Shown here in pieces: positions 44,317 to 53,723 of a DNA stretch of 53,723 nt. The stretch comes from Macrocybe gigantea. Taxonomy: Eukaryota > Basidiomycota > Agaricomycetes > Agaricales > Callistosporiaceae. Position 1 is the stretch's first letter; the number at the start of each line of letters is the position of its first letter. The DNA is taken from NCBI GenBank assembly GCA_011319805.1, contig SJRY01000145.1, positions 1-53,723 on the forward strand. Direction: 5' to 3'. A program made the translations under genes and the position numbers. Below the pieces are notes generated by a model. The model was given only the letters and a program-made list of their open reading frames with translations. It did no database searches and was not told where the DNA came from.

Positions 44317-46386
44317 CACATATAACATGGATGAAAAGGGGATTCAGCTAGGAGGTGGCTGAAAAGGAAAAGGTAAGAAGTTTCTTTTTGCTCTTGTTGA
44401 CAAGTCCAAGTACAAGCTGAAAAGTAATAACTTTCAATTGATCACGATCATTGAAGTCATCTGTGCTAATGGAACCTCAACAATCAAATCTGGATTTGTC
44501 TTTTCTGGTCTTTCTGTATGTGCAGAGTGGTTCAATGAACTAGGAGTATTGTAAGTAAATTTCTTGATATATGATAAAGCCAATATTTGCTTACCAGCAT
44601 ATAGAATTGCTCTCTCAGAAAATGGCTGGACCAATGAATTCATTGGACATCAATGGTTTGAAAAAACTTTCATACCTGGTGCCACAGAATAAAACAGATC
44701 TGGCAAGCCCATCTTGTTAATTTACAATAGTTATAATTTGCACACTACACTTGAAATGATCAACCTTGCATGCAAAAATAATATTGACCTTTTCTGCCTT
44801 CCACCACACACTACCCACCATCTCCAACCTTTGGATGTTGGAGTATTTTTACCCCTCTCAGTTGCATAGGCTAATCATTGTACAGCCATCTTGGATGAAA
44901 CAGGCTCAGGCATAAAAATTCAACATGTCATAAAGGAGTATATGTTAGGCTAGACGAATCTCAGAAGGACTCGGGCAGACTAAGTGCGAGAGTGGTCTTG
45001 AGATGATGGCAAAAGGAATATTAAGCCTAGTGCTACTGGTACATCTGGGAGTCCTTATATACATTACAGTACTCGAGCACGGACCATGGGCTGCGCAATG
45101 CTGTGGACTGCGGATGAGTAAGACTGGAAGGAGATGACTCAGGATGACTAGTGAAGTGGGATGACTCGATGGCTGCGTGCTGCGCAGCATGACGGGGGAG
45201 ATAAGGGATGTGGGAAAGATAAGATAAGAAAATGAATGGTCCTTTGGGCAACATCTGTAACAGTATATAGCAGCATGGGCAAAAGGCTTCAAACTTGAGA
45301 CAATTCGCCAGGCATGGTGGAAGTCCAGCTTCAATTCTGAGTGAACTGATGCCTTCAAAGAGTCAGATATCATGCCAGGCATTTTCAAAGAAGCAGACTT
45401 CACACCTAGCCATTCTACCTCAACACTGCATCACAGGCCTGCCTCTCTGTCCAACAGGATGCTCCAAGCACCTGACATCTCTTCAGAGGGCATCTTCAAT
45501 CCTGATGCACTCTTCAAATACAAGCTTGAGTCCAGCAGTGAATCCAGCAGTGATGACTCATAGGGAGAGAATAGTGAGAGTGACTCAGAGGGGCCTGGTA
45601 GTGATTCAGATGGAGAATCCAGTAGTGATGACCCAGACTATGAAGTAACAGAGTTGAGCTCAGAAAGTGAGCTGGTGGCTCATGACCAAGCCAGCCAAGT
45701 GATGTCAATAGTCACAGGACCACATCACACACCAATAGCTCCACATCCCCCCTCTCATCCACCAATCCAGATGTCACCCCTTTCAATACCAATCCTTCAC
45801 CATCAGATGAGGTCCTACATAAAAGGCTTACTAGGAATTCCCTCCACCCCCAGCATTGTGATTACTTCCTTCACCAGTATCATGCTGAAGTCATCTGAAG
45901 AGCACTGCGAGGATTTGGAAACAGAGAATGCCATTCTCTACCAGTGGATTGAGCTCCTTGAAGCACAGTGTAATACTGTAGAGGTTCACATCATCTTTGT
46001 AATGCATGAGAATGCTACCCTTCAACACCAGGCAAATCATCACACTGAGAAATGTGACAGACAAGGTCAATGGATTCATATGCAAGCTCGCATCATGACT
46101 ATGGATAATGGACTTTGTCTCATTCAGGCAGACTGAGAAGTATGAGAGGAGAAGCAGCATAAGAAGGCTGCAAAGGATAAAAAGAAGGCTGAGGCAGAGA
46201 AGGAGAATCTGATTCACAAGCAACATAGGGTCAGACCATAGTTTTTACAAGTGGTCTTGCACAGAAATCAAAGACAGTTCTGCAAGATCTCGCATCTGTC
46301 CTAAGTTGTCATTGAATGGTACAAAAGCACAGCTTATTGAACGAATTAATGAGAAATTCAACAATCACCTGAACTTGAAGGCTGAT
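44317..46386 (+). pseudogene. Pogo-like transposase, 3' part, plus SAP-like segment
   Basis: Continues the frame cut at 36465: TYNMDEKGIQLGGG (first catalytic Asp), LVDKSKYKL, FVFSGLSVCAEWFNELG, GHQWFEKTFIPGATE, GKPILLIYNSYNLHTTLEMI (second catalytic position, Asp to Asn), CLPPHTTHHLQPLDVGVF (third Asp). Cut again at 44943 by a solo LTR; resumes at 45263 with AAWAKGFKLETIRQAWWKSS and a Ser/Asp-rich linker, then a coiled C-terminus (ENAILYQWIELLEAQCN) to about 46138. At 46300-46386 another frame reads LSLNGTKAQLIERINEKF, resembling a SAP motif, cut by a second solo LTR at 46387. Several stops. A dead DDE transposase. Confidence 0.8.
44943..45262 (-). repeat. Solo LTR of the Gypsy-B family
   Basis: 320 bases, TGTTAGGCTAGACGAATC to CATCTGTAACA on the plus strand, i.e. 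an inverted Gypsy-B LTR, with target duplication GTATA on both sides (44938-44942 and 45263-45267). No internal sequence, so it is the product of LTR-LTR recombination. Confidence 0.92.
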
Positions 46387-46802
46387 TGCTATGCAAAACT
46401 AATTCTGTACACAAGTTACTCTAACTAACTTAAGAGGAGAGGTGGGGATAAGAATGCTAGTAATTAGCCAGCTCGAAGCTGGATTCTACTAGGTACAATT
46501 TAGGTATTTATATGTTACAATTCCTGAGCACAGACCACAACTATGCTATCCTTGTGTTATGTGAAACCCTTAGCCCTTGTCTGCATGAATAAGAATTCGA
46601 CTGTGCTCCACATGTTATCCTGCAAGTGCTGCGTAATAACCCTTTGCCCTGATCAGTGCTGATGTGTCATTGTAGTAAGGTTTCCTCGAGTCATCACATT
46701 ATGTCTTGTTTGTCACGTCATGCTTTTCATCACATGTTCATCATGTGGTTTTTGAGTCATGTGCCTGTCATCAAGATAACAATAAGTCCTGGAATCATAA
46801 CA
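46387..46802 (-). repeat. Solo LTR of the Gypsy-A family
   Basis: 416 bases on the plus strand, TGCTATGCAAAACTAATT to GGAATCATAACA, inverted relative to Gypsy-A1. The palindrome CCAGCTCGAAGCTGG is kept. Flanks CTGAT (46382-46386) and CTAAT (46803-46807) look like a target duplication with one G/A change. Confidence 0.88.
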
Positions 46803-47035
46803 CTAATGACCACTTTATTGGGATCTTCATCATACATGGACAGAAATGATCTGCACCCTTGGACAAGCCATTGGCCCATGTTAACCCCTCACTGCAACAA
46901 TGTTGTCTTGATTCTTGAACATCATCCTTGTCATCATCCTTGTCATCTCCCTTTTCTCTATACCACTATCCTTACCCTTCTTTTACTCAGACTGGCCCCC
47001 CTGCCTATGATCTTTTTATATATCTTCAATATCAT
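46803..47035 (+). other. Flank between solo LTR and Gypsy-A2
   Basis: Continues the SAP-like frame (DDHFIGIF) if the solo LTR is removed. Afterwards Ser/Leu-rich, low complexity, with a TCATCCT repeat. No gene assigned. Confidence 0.4.
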
Positions 47036-47452
47036 TGCTATGCAAAATCAAATCTGCATGCAGGTCACTCTAACTAATTGAGAGCAAGAGGTGGAGAGAA
47101 GTATGCTAGTATTTAGCCAGCTCAAAGCTGAGTTCTACTGTACATGATTTTAGCTATTTATACATTATGACTCCCGAGCATGGACCATGACTATGCTGTC
47201 CTCATGTTATATGCAACCCTCTACTCTAAGTTGAATGAGTAAAGATCCTGCTGCACTCCTCATGGTATCCTGCATATGCTGTGCAATAACTCTACACCCT
47301 AGCCAGCACTGAAGCGTCGTTGTCATAGGGTTTCCTCAAGTCATCGCATTGCATCTTGTTTATTGCATCGCGCTTCATGTCACGTGTTCATCATGTGGTT
47401 CTTGAGTCACATGCCCATCGTCAAGATAATGATAAGTCCTGAAATCATAACA
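47036..47452 (-). repeat. Gypsy-A2 3' LTR
   Basis: 417 bases, TGCTATGCAAAATCAAAT to GAAATCATAACA on the plus strand. The palindrome region reads CCAGCTCAAAGCTGAG, so it is partly decayed. Confidence 0.92.
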
Positions 47453-47455
47453 TTA

Positions 47456-47471
47456 CCCCCCCTTTAGGGAT
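47456..47471 (-). promoter_or_regulatory. Gypsy-A2 polypurine tract
   Basis: Minus-strand CCCTAAAGGGGGGG just inside the 3' LTR, matching the position of the tract in Gypsy-A1. Confidence 0.75.
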
Positions 47472-47510
47472 TGCATCCTTGCAATCATGTTCTTCTTTCT
47501 TGTTATCCTC

Positions 47511-50500
47511 CTAGTCTTGCTCATGCTTGTCCTCCTCTATGATTTTCTGATTCCATTGCTGCTGCCATGCTTGCCAAGCTATGTCCAAGCAGTTTTCGAC
47601 TTCTTCCAGGTCTGCTATCCAGCTGGTAAGAGTCTCCTTCTTTGGCAGCATTTTCATTTGCTGACCACATGGGTAGACCCAGATTTCATTAGCCATGTGG
47701 TCAAAGAGGACCTTCGGCAACTGGGTTTGATGAAGGTGGGTGCATACTACCTTCTTTGGTGCAGGTTGTGGCAGCAACTGACATTGTCCTTTCTCCAGGG
47801 ATGGCACCTCAGGGTTCTCACAATGAAATTTCACAACCACATTTGGCACATCTTCATTAATGTTTTTGGCAGGTTTCCAAGTAGCATCTTCCATAGGATA
47901 CCCCTTCCAATGTATTCTATACTGTAATTTTCCTCTGTTCCATTGGAAATTTATTACAGCTTCTATCTCATATTGCTTCTCTCCTTCTATGATAATGGGA
48001 GGAGGTCATTTAAGAATTGTTACCACTTTTTATTATGGAAATGCTAGTGCCATGTACAGAGTAAGCTCAGATTCATTTCAGACAGGGTGGATCTTCCAGT
48101 GTTCCAGTAGTTCAAGCTCATATGCCAATTCTCCAATTTGCTGCTTGACTTTGAAAGGGCCGAACCACTTGTCATTAAGCTTATCAGTCAGTCAGTCAGT
48201 CATGATATTTGTTCCTTCTAGCCAGACTTGATCGCCCTTATGATATTCTCAGGCAGGCTTCTGTTTCTGGTCATAAGTCCATTTCATTGTTTTCGCAGCT
48301 TTCAATAGAGAGGTCTTGGCCTTGGTCCAAATTTCCTTCATCATTTTGGCAAACTCCTCTGCAGTTTGCAACTTAGCATTATGCTTCAGAGGTTCTTTTC
48401 CAGTGTATGGATGTCGCCCGTGGTTTAAATAAAACAGAGAGTATCCAGTTGCTGAGTGAATTCAGTTATTGTAGGAAAATTCAGCCATAGGTAGCCAATC
48501 CACCCAGTCTGTTTGCCAATGATTTATAAAAAGCTTCAGGTACTGTTCAAGTTCCTGATTGACTCATTCCATTTGTCCATCGGTCTGTGGATGATATGGT
48601 GTTGAAGGGGCTCCTTTGATTCCCAAAAGCATGTAGAGGTCTGTCATGAATGCAGAGATAAATTGTCATCCTCTGTCACTAATCACTTTCTTTGAGAGTC
48701 CATAGTTCAGGAATACGGTGTCATGCAGGTTACGAGTGACTCCTTCTGCTGTGATTTCTATGTTGACTGGTATGAATTTGGCTCCTTTTGTGAACTAGTC
48801 TACCATCACCATTATGCTATTGAATCCTTGAGATTCAGAGAGGGGTCTGATGAGATCTACAGATATGATTTCCCATAGTTTCTTCGGTATCTCATTCAGA
48901 TGAAGTGGAGTGTGCTTCCAATCTCTGATGATCTTTGTCTGTTGGCATTTGTCACATTCTTTGACATACACCTTGAGGTCATTCATCATTTTAGGCCATC
49001 AGAAGTTGCATGTGATTAACTCATGTGTCTTCATCTGTCCTGGATGTCCCAAGATCTGATCTGAATGATGTATTTCGATGATCTGTTCCCTTATCTTTTG
49101 ACTTTTGGGAATGTAGTACTGTTTCAGCCATGTGATGATTCAGTCATTTTCCTCCCAGCTATATTCACCTTTGTCAAGACGTTTCTGAATCTCAGACTCT
49201 CTCTGTTTCCAAGCCCATTTGATCTGGTCCAGAATGTCCTGAAATTCTGGTGTCAGTGTAATCTTTGCCATGAAAATCCAGTGAAAAATCTCTGGCTTTA
49301 GGAGTATGATGTTCTCATTATCATTCTCCCCCTTCTTATGGTCTGGTTGTCTTGACAGACTGTCTGCCTTTGTCATTGATTTTCCAGGTTTGTACTCCAG
49401 AACAAAGTCATAGTCCTGAAGTTCCGAGATCCAATGAGCTTGCCGGCGATTCAGCTTTTGAGGCTTCTGGAAATATTCAAGATTCTTATAGTCCATCCAA
49501 ATCTCAAATTTCTGTTTAGCACTGCAAGAGTATTGGTGCCATTCCTCAAGTCTGATCATAATTGCGAGCATCTCTTTATCATAGATCTCATAGTTCTGTT
49601 CTGTCAGGTTCAATGACTTTGACATAAAAGCCACTAGTCTCCAAGTACCATTGGATTGTTCCTGAGAAAGGATGCCTCCTATCACATAGTTCAAGGCATT
49701 GACTTCCATTCAGAACTTTCCATCATCTTGGGGCATCACGATGATCAGTGCTGAGCAGATCTGGTTTTTCAATCCATCAAATGTGTCATCTTGGGCTTTT
49801 CCCCATGTCCAACTGGCTTTTCCAGTTAGCTCCCTCAAGGGTTTTACGATCTTTGCAAATCCCTTGATGAAACACTGGTAGAAATTGCAAAAGCCTAGAA
49901 ACTGTTGAATGTTCCTTTTGCAAGTGGGTTTCAGCCATCCTTTGATGCCTTCAACTTTAACGGGATCCATCTTGATGCCATTTTCTGAGATGATCATTCC
50001 AAGGTACTCTACTTCTAGCTGATGAAACGAACACTTCTCAGGTTTCAGATAAAGCTTGTTGTTCTTTAGCTTTTCTAACATGTGCTGAACAAGTTGTCTA
50101 TGTTCATTCAAATCTTTATTGAAGATAAGGATGTCATTGATGTAGATAACTACATGTTTCTGATCAATTTCATCTTTAAAGATCATATTTATTATAGTTT
50201 GAAAGGTAGCCAGTGAATTTGTCAGTCTGAAGAATATAACCAGGGGGTCAAACATTCTCTGGTTTGTCCAAAATGCAGCTTTCCATTCGTCACCTTCTTT
50301 CATGTGGACATTGTTGTATCCCCATTGGATGTCAAGCTTCGTAAAGAACTTCTCCCTTCAGTTTGTCAATTAGCTCTTGGATCAGAGGGAGCAGATATTT
50401 GTTCTTTATCGTCATGTCGTTCAACTTCTGATAGTCCTGTACAGGTCATAGGGATCTGTCCTTCTTTTTCACAAAGAAGAAAGGTAAGGCCATTGGCAAC

Positions 50501-51330
50501 TTCAACAGTCTAATTCATCCAGTGTTCAGATTTTTGTCTAGAAAGGCATCCAACTGTTTTGTTTGTCCAGCATCAGGGGGTAGACCTTGCAATTCTGGAG
50601 TTTAGCTCCTGGAATGAGTTTGATCACATAGTCCCAACATTGTCATGGTGGTAGTTCATCAAACGACTCTTTTCCAAACACTGAATCCTTGAAACAGTGG
50701 TATTCTTCTAGTACGATTTCCTCAAAGGTTTAGCCTTTGTCACTTTTGCTGTCACTTCCACCAATTTGGAAGCTGTCATCTGGAAAGCCCTCAGATGGAA
50801 CTCTTGGTTCATGTCAATCATCAAGAGTTTTTCTCCATTTTCGAAGTCTACCTCATTTGTTTCAATAGAGGTGTCATCTTTGGGGTTTTCTATTAGACAA
50901 TCTACTGACACTGTTTGGGCATCGATCAAATGTGATCTTTTCTGTCTTCCAGTCAATCTGAGGGTTGTGATGTTTAACCCACTTATAACTGATGAAGATC
51001 TGGCCCTTTCCAAGTTTAGTGATCAAGACCATTTGTTCAATATGATTCTGGACCTGAACTCTTAATTCAATATATTCACATATATCACCTACCATATTAT
51101 GAGTTCTATCTGCATTATGGACTGGAATAGGAATAGGATATTGCTTTGTGTTGATTTTCTTTCCTTAATGAATTTCCGATCTATGCAAGATCCAGTATAT
51201 TCTGTATCAAGCAAAGCTTTCATGCTATATATCCATCCAGTGTCCAAAGTCATGATCATCAAGGGTACATCCATCTGGTTTCCATTTCTGCCTCTGATAA
51301 ATTATGGCTTTTATCTAAGGTTGAGCAATG
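47511..51330 (-). pseudogene. pol: Gypsy-A2 pol remnants
   Basis: In minus-strand order: protease with LLDTEYTGSCID (about 51200; DTG has become DTE), RT with DYQKLN-like remains and IYINDILIF (about 50140; YMDD has become YIND), RNase H with VNALNYVIGGILSQEQ and IWMDYKNLEYFQKP (49480-49700), integrase with VKECDKCQQTK (about 48950), SVDLIRPLSES, VISDRG and GQME, and chromodomain end MEDATWKPAKNINEDV (about 47860). Dozens of stops and single-residue changes relative to A1. Confidence 0.88.
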
Positions 51331-51599
51331 TATGAAGTGTATCATGATCATTCATCTAATTGATCTCATGGAGTCTTTTCAGAGAGATGTCCTTCTATCA
51401 CAATTGGTCTGTCCATGCCTTAAGAATTGAGTACATCTTGGACTCATCCTGCCGATAAATTTGCTGAGCCACCCAGGGTAGGGTATATTCTTTTACAAGA
51501 CCAAACTCTCATGCACCTTCTCATTCAAAATATTCTTTGAGATCAGGAATGTTCTCATATTAATATTCGATGATACATAATCAGCCAGCAAAGTAGTGC

Positions 51600-52780
51600 T
51601 TCTTTCTAGCTCTGGCAAAAACCCTGTTTGAGCTCTTTAACATGGGCAGTAGTAGTCTCATCCTGCATCTCTACATTCCATGTGACATATTTTAGTTGGG
51701 GTTTGTTGGGCAGTTACATCTGATATGTCCCTTTTGTCTGCACCAGAAGCAGCAACCTTCATGCCTCATCCAGTTGATATCCATGGCATTGGGTCAGGCT
51801 GTTCTTGAGCATTACTAGTCACTAGTGCCAGAGTTTGCTTCTTAGGTGCTGTCATTCCCTGAGCCAGTTTCTGAGTTTGCTTGGGAGTGAATCACTCCTT
51901 CACACCAAATTCCTTCTGGCCTGGTGATTTGTCAGTCCAGTTCTGTTGCATGCATGTACTACCAGTCGATGTCCTCCTTGCAGACACCTCTCAGTTTGAT
52001 GATACGTCATCTGAGTGCCTGGTCGAGTCCGTGTTTAAAGATATCGATGAGAGTGATATCATTATATTCTGTCAAGGGAGCCCAGCTCTGGAATTCAATA
52101 ATGTAGTTCTCAACTGGTCATTGACACTGCAACAGTTCTTGATCCAAATAATTGCATCATTCAGGTCTCTGTGGTCATAAAGAACTCTCAGGCTTCTGCC
52201 TTAAAGTTCTCCCAGTCCTTGAATGGTAGAAGATGTCCAAGCAGGTCTGTTCTGACTTCTGGAGTATTAGCCATTGCCAGCATAATGATGCACCCGTATT
52301 CCCAGTTATTATAGGTGGATGATTTCTAAACTCTGCCTATGGCCATTCAATTCTGTCTTAAACTCCAGCTACTCTTGTAGCTTAGAGTCTGCCCAGTTCT
52401 GTGCACATTCAGCTTGCCTCCCATGATCCATTGCAATGCATAGGTAATCATGTCCCACTTGTTGGTAATCTCTTCTTTATCAAAGTAGACTTCTATCTGT
52501 TGAAGCAACTCTGATCAAACTGGGATCCTCTTTATATGGATCCAGCAGTTCCGATTTCATTCTTATAGCTTCTGCCCAAGTCCAATTCTTCTTTGATCAC
52601 ATCAACCAAGTCTATGTTATGTTCTGTACCTGTTCAGCCTGCTGAGGGTTGTTTCGAAAAGTGCTCCAGGCCAGAGCAAGAGAGTTGGTGCAAAGAAGGT
52701 AGTAAGAATAATGGTGATGATGTAAAGAGGGTGGCAATGAGCTCTATGATGTGTAATGTTAAAGGGGATTAGTGTTTGGT
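51600..52780 (-). pseudogene. gag: Gypsy-A2 gag remnants
   Basis: Zinc knuckle CCFWCRQKGHIRCNC (about 51720-51765), preceded upstream by fragments matching A1 gag in several frames. The hydrophobic N-terminus (IITIILTTFFAP) is still readable near 52700. Frames broken throughout. Confidence 0.75.
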
Positions 52781-52951
52781 GTGATTTGTCAAATAGTACT
52801 GTGTGGATAGTGCATGACTGTTGACTCCCACTTCGGTGGGTCCAGGAAGAGGGAAAGGTGCCTGTTAAACTGCAGATGGGTCAGCTCGAATCTCTATTGC
52901 AATGAAGATGCCCCAAACAGCAGTCAAGGAAGGATTCATCATCAGAGTCCC

Positions 52952-53263
52952 TGTTAGGCTAGATGAATCTCAAAAGGACTTGGGCAGACTGAGTGCAAGA
53001 GTGGTATTGAGACAATGGCAAAAGAAATATTAAGCCTAGTGCTACTGGTACATCTGGGAGTCCTATACATTACAGTACTCGAGCATGACCATGGGCTGCA
53101 CAATGCTGTGGACTGCAGATGAGTAAGACTAGAAGGAGATGACTCAGAATGACTAGGGAAGTGAAATGACACGATGGCTGCACGCTGTTAGTATGATGGG
53201 GAAGTAAGGGATATAGAAAGATAAGATAAGAAATTGAATGGTTTTTGGGCAACGTCCATAACA
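52952..53263 (-). repeat. Gypsy-B2 3' LTR (minus strand)
   Basis: 312 bases, TGTTAGGCTAGATGAATC to ACGTCCATAACA on the plus strand. It carries the same TATA and AGGCTTAATAT region (reverse complement at about 53026-53036). Followed by a polypurine tract on the minus strand, so it is the 3' LTR of an element continuing to the right. Confidence 0.93.
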
Positions 53264-53723
53264 TCACCCTCTCTTTAGATTCACATCCTCATGAAAGACC
53301 TTAGTCCAGCTGTCCCCACCCATTATTGGTTTCCCAGGCAGTTGCAGCATGTAGGGCCCATGTATGAATGAGCTCTTCATTATAGGTGCAGATGTGATGG
53401 AGTGTGGTGGCAAGGAGTTTAAGTCACTGGTTTTCTGTGTGAAGCATTTCCATTGCCTTGCGAAGTGCAATATGTTCAGCTGCAGTGGGACCAGCCCATC
53501 AGGGGTTTGCCTCCAGAGGTGTGTGCAGACAGTCATAACATAGTGCATGTACATGCCAAGTGTGATAGTGAGGGGTCCATGTAGTTGCTGCCATTGAGAA
53601 TCCTTGCTAGATTCTCGAGGTTGCTTGGTGGTTGGGGTAGGTGCGTGGCTGCCTCGCTGCTGTCGATGCTGATGGGGGCGTTGGTGGTCATAAAGTGCAA
53701 TTTTTGGTCTTCTTCCCTCTTGT
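53264..53723 (-). mobile_element. Gypsy-B2 internal 3' end, runs off window
   Basis: Holds the polypurine tract (minus-strand AAAGAGAGGG next to the LTR) and the extra 3' frame of the family (NLENLARILNGSNYMDPLTI, TLGMYMHYVMTVCTHLW). At 53380-53386 it retains the TATA target site that is occupied by the mariner in Gypsy-B1. The rest of the element lies outside. Confidence 0.9.

Larger units (their letters stand above)
47036..52951 (-). mobile_element. Gypsy-A2: decayed inverted copy, 5' end cut off
   Basis: Same family as Gypsy-A1, on the minus strand. The 3' LTR is 47036-47452. Reading leftwards from 52951: leader, gag, pol, polypurine tract. The 5' LTR is not seen because a Gypsy-B LTR begins at 52952, interrupting the leader near GACTCTGATGATGAAT, where Gypsy-A1 has a CpG-rich version (about 28633). 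Many CG dinucleotides of A1 are TG or CA here, and stops are frequent. Catalytic sites are damaged. Confidence 0.9.

Noticed and set aside
1..53723. CRISPR arrays, rRNA genes, bacterial operons
   Set aside because: No regularly spaced repeats, no rRNA-like segments, and genes are split by spliceosomal introns.

Overview
This window looks like nuclear DNA of a mushroom-forming basidiomycete (Agaricomycetes). The signs are genes cut by many introns of about 48-60 bases with GT..AG borders, recognisable fungal single-copy genes, mushroom-type hypothetical families, and nested transposons. No rRNA, tRNA or CRISPR array was found. The exact species cannot be told from the sequence.

Left third (about 1-16300) is a compact gene region. 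In order it holds a doubtful exon at the edge (-), a lysine-rich KEN-box protein with a C8 frameshift (+), COG6 of the Golgi tethering complex (-), two tandem F-box-like paralogues of which the second has a 1-base deletion (-,-), an HCNGP/SAP30BP-type nuclear protein (-) and the GPI-transamidase protease subunit GPI8/PIG-K (+), these last two divergent with only 78 bases between start codons, and a major-facilitator transporter (+).

Middle (about 16300-27700) is a transition zone. It holds an AT-rich stretch with a pogo-type transposase N-terminal exon, an unknown acidic protein gene with an exactly duplicated 84-base exon, a small unknown gene, a decaying gene of a mushroom hypothetical family with two in-frame TGA codons, and a decayed CACTA/EnSpm transposase.

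Right half (27723-53723) is a transposon nest. Gypsy-A1 (27728-34822, TSD AAGGC) is a chromodomain Ty3/gypsy element. A pogo-like DNA transposon (about 36116 to 46386) is split by a second chromovirus, Gypsy-B1 (36466-44311, TSD GAAAA), which itself contains a Tc1/mariner element (42596-43870). Two solo LTRs follow (44943-45262 and 46387-46802), then a decayed inverted copy Gypsy-A2 (47036-52951), which is cut at its far end by another Gypsy-B copy that runs off the window.

The main discovery-type signals concern replication and decay of these retrotransposons. Both LTR families carry an 11-base site beginning exactly 3 bases after the 5' LTR that is complementary to 11 bases lying 32-33 bases after the LTR TATA box, the layout expected for Tf1-type self-priming of reverse transcription. 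Both have pol in the -1 frame relative to gag, with the same G GGT TTT heptamer near the end of gag. All 18 differences that I count between the two LTRs of Gypsy-A1 are transitions at sites explained by CpG decay, which points to methylation-driven mutation of repeats.
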